This document shows positions 1 through 7,699 of a stretch of 17,500 nucleotides of DNA, one piece after another. The stretch's first letter is position 1. Each line of letters begins with the position of its first letter. The translations under genes were made by a program, and so were the position numbers. This DNA comes from Stramonita haemastoma (lineage: Eukaryota; Mollusca; Gastropoda; Neogastropoda; Muricidae), in the NCBI GenBank assembly GCA_030674155.1, contig CM060342.1, forward strand, positions 22,348,474 through 22,365,973. The letters are read 5' to 3'. The notes below the pieces were generated by a model that saw only the letters and a program-made list of their open reading frames with translations, was not told the origin of the DNA and made no database searches.

Positions 1-485
1 CGCACACACAAAGTGTTCCAATCATAGGAGATTTGTTTATTCAAGAACCCGGGAAAAAAAGTACACAAGGCATGCTGTGACAACATATAAAGAATCACAC
101 AATTTTTGGCAAACTTACCCACCCCCACCCCACCCAACCATAAAGAATAAAGACAATGAAGCACACACATGTTACTTTAACGTAGTATAATACATTTGCT
201 TACAATTTAAAACGAGAGATCGAGAGAAAACAACAACAACAATACAAAACCGTGTAAATTTTGTTGGGGCTCTTTTTTTAATAAGTTTTTGTGATATTTT
301 CCTTTTTTGTCCCCTTTTAAAAGATCTTTTTTCTTTTCTTATTGTTTCGTTTTTTGTTTTTGTTTTTTGTCTTTTTTTTGTTTGTTTTTTTATTTTTGAG
401 AGGAAGGGAAGGGGGGGGGGGGGGGGGGCTGGAAAGGGTACGGAAAAGGAATTGTCTTTTCAGTCGAGGTAAAAACTCAGGAAGA
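1..485. other. A+T-rich spacer with T tracts and a G18 run
   Basis: No gene is visible. The stretch is A+T-rich, with many poly-T and TTTTG-type runs from about 265 to 395. An uninterrupted run of 18 G lies at 411-428. CACACA tracts and a short C-rich patch (about 120-137) occur near the start. The short reading frames here are compositionally Phe/Leu or Gly-rich and are not genes. Confidence 0.7.
36..41 (-). promoter_or_regulatory. Possible polyadenylation signal AATAAA (minus strand)
   Basis: TTTATT on the plus strand reads AATAAA on the minus strand, followed on that strand by about 35 bases ending in a GT-rich stretch (TTTGTGTGTGCG). A hexamer plus a downstream GU-rich element is what a metazoan 3' end looks like. 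AATAAA is very common by chance in A+T-rich DNA and no upstream exon was found, so this is only a candidate. Confidence 0.15.
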
Positions 486-499
486 GTTCTTTTTTATTT

Positions 500-870
500 C
501 GTTTTATTCCTTCTTTATTTTTCGAGGATAATGGAATAAGCACTCATGTGCTTTTTTCTTACATCCAATCCCCGTGTGCATGCAGTTTTGGTAAATTCTG
601 TCACCCGTTCCGACCGGCACACAATGGCATACTCTTCCAAAAAGCGGAACCGGTTTTAACGTGTGCGCAAGATCTTCTGCGTGCGTTCGCATATGGCATC
701 TCGGTTTATAGTCTAATCCAAAAGACTTGTGGGGGAAGGGGTGGAGGGGGGGGAGGTGGAGTCGGCACTGATGTTATATCCAGAGGAAAAATTCTCTTGA
801 ACGAGATTCGAACCTGGGTCAGCAGATCACGAACACATCACTCTGACCACCAGGAGTCACACAGGGCCCT
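500..870 (-). mobile_element. tRNA-derived SINE, copy A (minus strand)
   Basis: The element is nearly full length and shares its sequence along most of its length with copy C at 10885-11240. On the minus strand the tRNA-like head comes first. A B-box match (GGTTCGAATCT) lies at 804-814, and the partial A-box element CCTGGTGG lies at 847-854. The body continues through a G-rich tract at 731-762 (plus-strand G), then a part reading ATAATGGAATAAG on the plus strand at about 528-540. T-rich sequence on the plus strand, an A-rich tail on the minus strand, ends it. The head has drifted: after CCACCAGG the sequence departs from copy C. SINEs are Pol III-transcribed and moved by partner LINE enzymes. 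Whether this copy can still be transcribed is unknown. Confidence 0.8.
731..762 (+). repeat. G-rich tract inside SINE copy A
   Basis: Runs of 5, 4 and 8 G, separated by one to four bases, lie within about 30 bases. This is a plausible G-quadruplex motif on the plus strand. Copy C has only a short GGGG run at the corresponding place, and copy D has a C15 run on its sense strand, so this part of the element has expanded independently. Confidence 0.6.
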
Positions 871-1085
871 ATGGCCACACCCAGGGTGGAAAGTAGAAAG
901 AAAAAAAAAACTTTTAAAAATCACCTTTGAATAAAGTTAATGACAACAAAAGACTGAAACCAACACATATACAAAGAGTATGTCTGGAACCATGGATTTA
1001 CATCTAAAAAAAATTTTTGAATACAATCAGCTTGGGTATAAAATGTGACAGTTTCCTTTATTTTTAAGAGTCCACAGTTAGTTCA
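871..1085. other. A-rich spacer
   Basis: No gene or clear repeat was recognised. It is A-rich with several poly-A runs (for example around 899-910 and 1006-1012) and links SINE copy A to the first decayed minisatellite. Confidence 0.5.
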
Positions 1086-1089
1086 ACAA

Positions 1090-1560
1090 GACAATAGGTA
1101 AAAAAACTTTACACACATCAGATGAGCAAAAACAGAAAAAAGACACAGAAAAAAAACCCAAAATGTCAACGATACAAACTGTAACAACACAAAGAAGACA
1201 CAAATTGTGAGGAACACCACACAGAGAAGACACAAATTGTGAGGAAAAACACACACAGAGAAGACATCTATTTTGAACACACAACACAAAGAAGACAAGG
1301 ATTGTGAACATCGAACACAGACAACACATGAACACACGAAAAAGACAAACTGAACATGAAACACAGAGAAGAACACAAACTACGAACACAAAGAAGACGC
1401 AGACTGTGAACACACAACACAAAGGGGACAACACAAAGGGGACGTACACAGACTGTGCGCATGTAATGACACAAAAAACACATACACTCTGAGCAAACAA
1501 CACAGAGAAAAGACACAAGTTGTGAGTAGGCTACCACAACTCAAACACACATACGATACA
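1090..1560. repeat. Decayed minisatellite 1, about 32-bp unit
   Basis: The element GAAGACA recurs at 1194, 1226, 1260 and 1291, giving spacings of 32, 34 and 31. Each unit is built of ACACA(A/G)AGAAGACACA, then AATTGTGAGG or a variant such as CAGACTGTGAACAC. Further units continue with more drift to about 1560. Several contain the inverted pair CACAG/CTGTG, for example CACAGACTGTG near 1446. Its A+C-rich strand makes long Val/Cys/Phe-rich frames on the minus strand that are not proteins. Confidence 0.7.
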
Positions 1561-1610
1561 GACTAGGAGCAAATAACGCACATAAAAGGTAAAGGGTTAA
1601 AAGGTACCTT

Positions 1611-1722
1611 ACTTCTTCTTTTTTTTTTTACCTTTATATCAAAGATAATGGAATAAGCACTCATGAGATTTTTCTTACATCCAGTCCCCGTGTGTATACG
1701 TTTTGTAAATTTTGTCATCCGT
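1611..1722 (-). mobile_element. SINE fragment, copy B (3' part, minus strand)
   Basis: From the T-rich stretch at about 1611, through GATAATGGAATAAGCACTCA near 1645, to TTTTGTCATCCGT at about 1722, the sequence matches the tail half of SINE copies A and C. The tRNA-like head is missing, so this is a 5'-truncated copy, as is usual for elements moved by target-primed reverse transcription. It sits inside minisatellite 1, whose units occur on both sides. Confidence 0.75.
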
Positions 1723-1727
1723 AAGCA

Positions 1728-1910
1728 ACCACATAGATATAATACACAGATCGTACAAACTGTAAGTACATAACAACACAGACAAGATACAATCCATGAT
1801 CATCATTACCACAGACAGAAGAAACAGACTGTGAGGATATAACAGCAAAAACAAAGTACATATATTGTGAGCATCATCACAGAGAAAACAGACCAGACAT
1901 AAATACACAT
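1728..1910. repeat. Continuation of minisatellite 1 beyond SINE B
   Basis: The same kind of motif recurs: ACACAGA, then a spacer, then ACTGTAAG, ACTGTGAGG or ATTGTGAGC, at about 1745-1885. It is more diverged than the units left of the SINE. The spacing is irregular, so it is an eroded end of the array or an equally old part of it. Confidence 0.45.
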
Positions 1911-2335
1911 TATTATAATAAAAGATAACAGACAAAATTGATATACAATAACTTGTGCGTGAACCTGGAAATCTTGTTAAGGGCTTGTTGCCTGATACAA
2001 AAGTCAGGATCTGGAAGCCATTAGGAAATTTAAAAAAAGACCTGAGACATTCTCTTTTTAAAAAAAAAAAGGTTTTGAGACAGTAAAACTATGGAATGTT
2101 CAACTGAAAGGCACTAATATCAACTCAATATGTTAAAAAAAAAATCAATATGTTCTGATTTAACAGAATCGAAAGAAAAACTTTTTTTTGCAAATATATG
2201 TACTGGATTAGAGTGGGGAGATCCTTGGGAGTGTAGGGTCTTTTGTTGAACCTTATAACCCTTGATGTACATGGACCAATCTTTATACATTTTTTTTTAA
2301 TTAGAAAAGTGTCTACTATACAGTGGCGCCTTCTG
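1911..2335. other. A+T-rich spacer
   Basis: No supported gene. It has poly-A and poly-T runs (about 2058-2070, 2134-2144, 2183-2189, 2290-2298) and otherwise looks unique. A short stretch at 2075-2115 can be translated to a TVKLWN-like string resembling the end of some non-LTR reverse transcriptases, but it is too short to call. Confidence 0.5.
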
Positions 2336-2339
2336 CTTA

Positions 2340-3204
2340 GTTTTAAGATTGAACACAGCAGTGGTTCTGTGTGCATAGCTTGTACAAGGAACACAGTAGG
2401 GACATTTTGTACTTAACCTGTAGATAACACACACCATGGGGACTGTGTGCTTAATCTTGAGATAGAGCACGGAATATGAACTGTGTACATGTACATAGTC
2501 TGTAGACAGGTCAGCACAGAAGCTAGTGCACAGTCTGTGGCCAGGATACAACACATGGACTGTGTAGCTAATCTCTAAACAAAAACAGCAAAAGGTACTG
2601 TGTGGATAGTAAACAAAAAACAGCACACAAGCTGCGTGGATAGTCTGTCAACAAACACTACACAAATTAATGCTGTAGGAATAGTCTGGAAACAAACACA
2701 ACACAGGGGCTGTGTGAACTGTTTGTAAACAGCAATGGGGCTGTGTGAATAGTCTGTAAATGGTACAGTTGCTGTGTGGATAGTCTTTTGATAGCACAGT
2801 GGCTGTGTGGATAGCCTGCAAAAAAGCACAGGGGCTGTGTTGAAAGAATGTAGACAGCACAGGTGCCAAAACAATAGTCTTATGACATATAGCATAGGGA
2901 CTGTGTGGATCGCCTATTCATAAACAATATAGGGGCTGTGCACATAGTCTGGAAATAGCACAAGGACTGTGTGAAGTCTGTAGACATTACAGTGGCTGTC
3001 TGAATAGTCTTTTGACAGATAGCACAGGGGCTGTGTGGATAGCCTGAAAACAGCACAGCTGCTGTGGGGATAGCCTGAAAGCAGCATGGATGCTGTGCCT
3101 ATGTCCTGTAAACAGCACAGCTGCTGTGTGGATAGCCTGTAGCTGATTGACAGCCTGCATAGGGGCTGTTTGGTCCTTTGACAGATAGCACAGGGGCTGT
3201 GTGC
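2340..3204. repeat. Decayed minisatellite 2, modal unit 31 bp
   Basis: About 25 diverged units are marked by CTGTGTG or close variants. Starts include 2710, 2741, 2772, 2803 and 2835 (spacing 31-32) and, further on, 3031, 3062, 3093 and 3124 (spacing 31). Spacing in the left half is looser (about 34-41). The core is GCACAGGGGCTGTGTGGATA, followed by a variable GTCTGTAAACA-type part. The core holds an inverted repeat, CACAGC/GCTGTG. The level of drift shows an old array with no recent homogenisation. The same core forms the young array at 3620-4610. Confidence 0.85.
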
Positions 3205-3294
3205 GTAATTCTCTTCTACCTCTGCTCCTTAAGGAGTCATTGTTGTGACTATTTAGGTCCCAGGGGAGATTTCTCATTCAGGGGCTGTACAGGA
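3205..3294. other. Junction between minisatellite 2 and SINE copy F
   Basis: The sequence leaves the 31-bp array just after CTGTGTG at 3197-3203. It runs through mostly unique sequence, with a stray AGGGGCTGTA at about 3280, into the SINE body. It may be a diverged tail of the SINE or spacer; I cannot decide. Confidence 0.4.
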
Positions 3295-3571
3295 CACATG
3301 ATGAGCAAGTTCCCGTTTCCATAACCCACTGAATGCTGACATGAATAACAAGATTTTAACCTGAACATTTGATCTTCTGCATATGCACATACCCAAAGGC
3401 AGTTAAGGCACTGGCAGGTCTGCACTTAGAAGTTGATCTGGAAGATTGTAAAACTTTTTTTTTTTAAAGTCCCCACCCTTAATTCACCAGACATTGCTGC
3501 CAAGACTTGAATCTGTGACTTCATGAACAAAGGACTGAAGTCAAAACAGTCCTAACCCCTTGGCCAAGGTA
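3295..3571 (-). mobile_element. tRNA-derived SINE, copy F (second type, minus strand, 3' end missing or decayed)
   Basis: On the minus strand, the A box TGGCCAAGGGG lies at about 3556-3566 and the B box GATTCAAGTCT at 3503-3513, both typical of a tRNA-derived Pol III promoter. They are followed by a body containing GCAGACCTGCCAGTGCCTTA, GCAGAAGATCAAAT and CAGTGGGTTATGGAAAC. From memory this body matches a short interspersed element frequent in gastropod genomes, which I did not search. An A11 run interrupts the element near 3456-3466. The usual 3' part is not clear here, but tails of what looks like the same family occur at 8731, 9010 and 9341. The copy separates the old 31-bp array from the young 45/50-bp array. 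Confidence 0.7.
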
Positions 3572-3619
3572 GTCTGCCAGTTATTGGGAGTTTCTGTCAA
3601 TGATAATGAATTGTGAGGA

Positions 3620-4625
3620 CAAAACACAGCACAGGGGCTGTATGGATCACTGATAGTCTACAGACTGAAGTGAACACAGCACAGGGGCTGTGTGGATCAC
3701 TGATAGTCTACAGACTGAACACAGCACAGGGGCTGTGTGGATCACTGATAGTCTACAGACTGAACACAGCACAGGGGCTGTATGGATCACTGATAGTCTA
3801 CAGACTGAACACAGCACAGGGGCTGTATGGATCACTGATAGTCTACAGACTGAAGTGAACACAGCACAGGGGCTGTGTGGATCACTGATAGTCTACAGAC
3901 TGAAGTGAACACAGCACAGGGGCTGTATGGATCACTGATAGTCTACAGACTGAACACAGCACAGGGGCTGTATGGATCACTGATAGTCTACAGACTGAAG
4001 TGAACACAGCACAGGGGCTGTATGGATCACTGATAGTCTACAGACTGAAGTGAACACAGCACAGGGGCTGTATGGATCACTGATAGTCTACAGACTGAAC
4101 ACAGCACAGGGGCTGTATGGATCACTGATAGTCTACAGACTGAAGTGAACACAGCACAGGGGCTGTATGGATCACTGATAGTCTACAGACTGAACACAGC
4201 ACAGGGGCTGTATGGATCACTGATAGTCTACAGACTGAAGTGAACACAGCACAGGGGCTGTATGGATCACTGATAGTCTACAGACTGAAGTGAACACAGC
4301 ACAGGGGCTGTATGGATCACCGATAGTCTACAGACTGAAGTGAACACAGCACAGGGGCTGTATGGATCACTGATAGTCTACAGACTGAAGTGAACACAGC
4401 ACAGGGGCTGTATGGATCACCGATAGTCTACAGACTGAAGTGAACACAGCACAGGGGCTGTATGGATCACCGATAGTCTACAGACTGAAGTGAACACAGC
4501 ACAGGGGCTGTATGGATCACCGATAGTCTACAGACTGAAGTGAACACAGCACAGGGGCTGTATGGATCACTGATAGTCTACAGACTGAACACAGCACAGG
4601 GGCTGTGTGCATAGTTTGTAGAGAG
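3620..4625. repeat. Homogeneous satellite array of 45 and 50 bp units
   Basis: The element ACAGGGGCTG starts at 3631, 3681, 3726, 3771, 3816, 3866, 3916, 3961, 4011, 4061, 4106, 4156, 4201, 4251, 4301, 4351, 4401, 4451, 4501, 4551 and 4596. This gives 20 intervals: 13 of 50 bp and 7 of 45 bp. The only length difference is five bases: TGAAGTGAAC in the long form against TGAAC in the short form. Single-base variants are GTGTGG or GTATGG after the core, and CACTGATAG or CACCGATAG. Each unit has two short dyads, ACAGC/GCTGT around ACAGGG, and AGTCT/AGACT around AC. The last unit runs out at about 4596-4625 into sequence like the 31-bp type. The near identity indicates recent amplification or gene conversion. 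Confidence 0.97.
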
Positions 4626-4674
4626 CACAAGTCAGGGAGTATTTACTTTCCATGGAAAATCATGTTGAGGACAT

Positions 4675-4743
4675 CCACAGCTGTCAGTTTTCCCCACTTT
4701 CAGCTCCTCTCGGCTTCTAATTAATCCATCCCATCTCAGCCCA
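4675..4743 (+). repeat. Dispersed repeat X, copy 1
   Basis: From CCACAGCTGTCAGTTTT to CCATCCCATCTCAGCCCA the sequence matches 17423-17500, at the end of the window, in the same orientation with a few substitutions and small indels. It lies 50 bases past the end of the 45/50-bp array. The family is not recognised. The repeat may extend past 4743, but copy 2 is cut by the window edge. Confidence 0.75.
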
Positions 4744-4884
4744 GTTGGGGCCAGCTGGTGCTGATGAAAGCAGGAACTGACCACATTTTGGAGCTTGTAA
4801 AAGGAAAGGCACTCTAGATATAGCACTATTTACCAGTGGTGGATTTGTGCACTGTGCAATCAGCTGAAAAAGCTTATTACTAGT
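4744..4884. other. Spacer between satellite arrays
   Basis: Apparently unique sequence lies between dispersed repeat X and the 43/33-bp minisatellite. It holds a CAGTTGGGGCCAGCTG near-dyad at about 4743-4758. No gene is seen. Confidence 0.45.
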
Positions 4885-6325
4885 AAACCTTACTCTGTGT
4901 GTCACAGTATACATCCTAAAACTGGTGAACCCTTACTCTGAGTGTCACAGTATACATCTTACCACTGGTACATCTTTACTCTTTCTGTCACAGTATACTG
5001 GTAGATCTTTACTCTGTGTGTCACAGTATACACCCTAAAACTGGTACATCTTTACTCTGTGTGTCACAGTATACATCTTACCACTGGTACATCTTTACTC
5101 TTTCTGTCACAGTATACTGGTAGATCTTTACTCTGTGTGTCACAGTATACACCCTAAAACTGGTAGATCTTTACTCTGTGTGTCACAGTATACATCCTAA
5201 AACTGGTACATCTTTACTCTGTGTGTCACAGTATACATCCTAAAACTGGTACATCTTTACTCTGTGTGTCACAGTATACACCCTAAAACTGGTACACCTT
5301 TCCTCTGTATGTCACAGTATACTGGTTGATCTTTACTCTGTGTGTCACATGTATACATCCTAAAACTGGTACACTTTCCTCTGTGTGTCACAGTATACTG
5401 GTTGATCTTTACTCTGTGTGTCACAGTATACATCCTAAAACAGGTAAATCTTTACTCTGTATGTCACAGTATACTGGTAGACCTTCACTCTGTGTGTCAC
5501 AGTATACATCCTAAAACTGGTACACCTTTCCTCTGTGTGTCACAGTATACTGGTAGACCTTCACTCTGTGTGTCACAGTATACATCCTAAAACAGGTACA
5601 CCTTTATTCTGTGTGTCACAGTATACTGGTAGACCTTCACTCTGTGTGTCACAGTATACATCCTAAAACTGGTACATCTTTACTCTGTGTTTCACAGTAT
5701 ACTGGTAGATCTTTACTCTGTGTGTCACTGTATACTGGTAGACCTTCACTCTGTGTGTTACAGTATACATCCTTAAACAGTAAATCTTACTTTGTGGTCA
5801 CAGTATACATCCTAAAACAGGTAAATCTTTACTCTGTGGGTCACAGTATACATCCTTAAACTGGTACATCTTTACTCTGTGTCACAGTATACATCCTAAA
5901 ACTGGTACATCCTTACTCTGTGTGTCACAGTATACATCCTACTACTGGTAGATCTTTACTCTGTGTGTCACAGTATACATCCTACTACTGGTACATCTTT
6001 ACTCTGTGTGCCACAGTATAATCCTAAAACTGGTACATATTTACTGTGTGTGTCACAGTATACATCCTACTTCTGGTACATCTTTACTGTGTGTGTCACA
6101 GTATACATCCTAAAACTGGTAATCTTTACTCTGTGTGTTACAGTATACATCCTAAAACTGGTAATCTTTACTCTGTGTGTTACAGTATATATCCTAAAAC
6201 TGGTAATCTTTACTCTGTGTGTTACAGTATACATCCTAAAACTGGTACATCTTTACTCGTGTGTCACAGTATACATCCTAAAACATGTAAATCTTTACTC
6301 TGTGTGTCACAGTATACATCCTAAA
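4885..6325. repeat. Minisatellite 3, units of 43 and 33 bp
   Basis: The core TTTACTCTGTGTGTCACAGT recurs throughout, for example TTACTCT at 5171, 5214 and 5257 (43 bp apart). It is followed by ATACATCCTAAAACTGGTAC in the long unit. In the short unit the ten bases ATCCTAAAAC are missing, so GTATAC joins TGGTA directly (for example 5300 to 5333, 33 bp). There are roughly 35 units. At 4951 and 5070 a 119-bp block (43+33+43), including its private variant ATCTTACCACTGG, is repeated, showing higher-order duplication. The core has a dyad CTGTG-TGT-CACAG. The right end uses a variant lacking the bases AC in GGTA(AC)ATC and with GTGTTACAG. Confidence 0.95.
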
Positions 6326-6360
6326 TAAAAAATAATAATAAATAAATAAATAAATAAAAC
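6324..6360. repeat. AATA/TAAA microsatellite inside the last unit of minisatellite 3
   Basis: A run of TAA and TAAA repeats interrupts the CCTAAAACTGGTA part of the final satellite unit. The unit resumes on the far side with ACTGGTAATCTTACTCTGT. The microsatellite seems to have grown from the CCTAAAA element of the monomer itself. Confidence 0.75.
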
Positions 6361-6390
6361 TGGTAATCTTACTCTGTCAGTAACTTTTAT

Positions 6391-6625
6391 TTCCCCCACG
6401 AGATGCCAGGGGCCTGTCAGTATAAACTACACTTCCACCTGGATTTTCTGCTCTAGAAATTCCTCTTTTCTATCCCTCCTTGTGTTTCTGCCTTGATCCT
6501 TTTCTTCCTGTTTTCTCCTTCTTGTCTGCTTTTTTTTTTTTTTTTTTTTTTTTACATCTTGGTCCATTCTCCTGTCTTTTTTCCAGAAAGACTTTAAAAA
6601 TAACAATTCTCTCCCACACTGAAGT

Positions 6626-6628
<3 letters not shown>
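6391..6628 (+). repeat. Dispersed repeat Y, copy 1
   Basis: From TTCCCCCACGAGATGCC to CTCCCACACTGAAGTCGG this matches 12009-12241 in the same orientation, with shared GGGGCCTGTCAGTATAAA, CTCTTTTCTATCCCTC, CTTCTTGTCT and CCAGAAAGACTT. Most of it is pyrimidine-rich. In this copy a run of 24 T sits at 6530-6553, where copy 2 has a short T6. The match ends where the AG microsatellite begins. The family is not recognised. The TATAAA after the G-rich start recalls a Pol II core promoter, as in an LTR, but nothing else supports that. Confidence 0.8.
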
Positions 6629-6701
<73 letters not shown>

Positions 6702-6720
6702 CAGACAGACAGAGAGACAG
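6629..6720 (+). repeat. (AG)n microsatellite grading into (ACAG)n
   Basis: The AG dinucleotide repeat runs from 6629 to about 6695, followed by CAGAGACAGACAGAC-type repeats. It begins exactly at the end of dispersed repeat Y. Confidence 0.95.
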
Positions 6721-6734
6721 ACAGACACACACAC

Positions 6735-6777
<43 letters not shown>

Positions 6778-6801
6778 ACAACACACACACACACACACAC
6801 A

Positions 6802-6832
<31 letters not shown>
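6721..6832 (+). repeat. (AC)n microsatellite
   Basis: A CA repeat with a few interruptions (AACA, CTCA, ACCA). It makes Cys/Val frames on the minus strand and Thr/His frames on the plus strand that are artefacts. Confidence 0.95.
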
Positions 6833-6834
<2 letters not shown>

Positions 6835-7168
6835 ACAGAACAAATCCAGAAAAATTTTCACACAAAACGCACACACCAGAAAGACAAAAACAGATTCTGT
6901 ACTTTGCAAGAAAAACGCAAAAAAATATGAGAAAAATGAAACGGCACAAGAACAAAGAAGGCACAGAAAAAGACCTGAAGTATAACAAATAGACCAATCT
7001 GAGAAAGAAAAACTACACTCAAACCAGCACAACAGGCAAAATGATTATTATTATTGTAATAATAGGACAGGTAAACAGCCTGATAATGATCAATACAACA
7101 CAAAATCTTTGATGGGATTCTCAGGATTGTTTCTATGAGACAGGTGATTTTTATTGTGTCTACAAGAA
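6833..7168. other. A-rich spacer
   Basis: No gene or known repeat was recognised. It is A-rich on the plus strand, with a short ATT repeat near 7043-7058. Confidence 0.5.
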
Positions 7169-7201
<33 letters not shown>

Positions 7202-7221
7202 GTCTCTCTCTTTCTCTCTCT
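7169..7221 (+). repeat. (CT)n microsatellite
   Basis: A CT dinucleotide repeat with a few interruptions. It is one of the few in this window with the pyrimidine strand on the plus side. Confidence 0.9.
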
Positions 7222-7370
7222 GAAGCAGAAAAAAAATGGTTTACCTATCTATCAACCATCCACAAAGCCCCAGTCACCTTTAATAAGTAACATGCTACAA
7301 CATACTGCTCCATACTACCTGGGCCAATATTGTGAGAGGTAATAAATGATTTAAAACAAAATGTCTGTTC

Positions 7371-7676
7371 TATTCCATGAGTATGTTTGTCCATAGTGTT
7401 CAACGATGACCTCCAAAAACAGAAGAGGAGGCCGCTGCTGTTTCGGAAATTGGGCAGAAATTTGATTATAGTGGAGATGCCTTGCCCACAGCACACCCCC
7501 ACTCTCTCTGCCAAGAGGGCATAAGGACAGTCAGCTTCGGAGACGTTCTCCAAAGGCCGACTAGCCCCCAGGGCTGCAGCACATAAGGATTGTGCAAGTC
7601 AAGCCTCCTAGTCAGAGAGTCATAGTTGATCACTAAAGACTAAGCTGTAAAGTGGAATTCCATATTCCATGAGTAT
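7371..7676. repeat. G+C-richer segment flanked by a 14-bp direct repeat
   Basis: TATTCCATGAGTAT occurs at 7371-7384 and again at 7663-7676, enclosing 278 bp that are visibly richer in G+C than the neighbourhood. A perfect flanking repeat of this length is what a target-site duplication looks like. The enclosed sequence shows no poly-A tail, no clear inverted ends and no Pol III boxes, so the type of insertion, if it is one, is unknown. A 102-residue minus-strand frame at 7245-7553 overlaps it but matches no family I know. Confidence 0.45.
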
Positions 7677-7699
7677 TCATTACCAAAAATCACTGTCAG

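Noticed and set aside
548..934. Plus-strand frame of 128 codons
   Set aside because: It lies within SINE copy A and includes its G-rich tract; it is antisense to the element and has no protein similarity I recognise.
2075..2115. Possible C-terminal end of a non-LTR reverse transcriptase (TVKLWN-like)
   Set aside because: Only about a dozen codons fit, there is no upstream open frame or catalytic motif, and the string could arise by chance.
3613..3908. Repeat protein frames with a 15-residue period in the satellite
   Set aside because: The 45-bp unit is a multiple of three, but the 50-bp units break the frame, and frames on both strands are equally open. No start context or flanking exon supports translation.
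3620..4610. CRISPR-like appearance of the regular repeats
   Set aside because: There are no unique spacers: the whole period is conserved. The setting is eukaryotic and no cas genes are present.
6427..7032. Frames of 77 to 175 codons on both strands around 6.4-7.0 kb
   Set aside because: They read through the AG and CA microsatellites (Arg-Glu, Ser-Leu, Thr-His, Cys-Val repeats) and have no domain.
7245..7553. 102-residue minus-strand frame
   Set aside because: Mixed composition, but no recognisable domain, signal or neighbour. It crosses the boundary of the segment flanked by the 14-bp direct repeat, so it is unlikely to be a gene.
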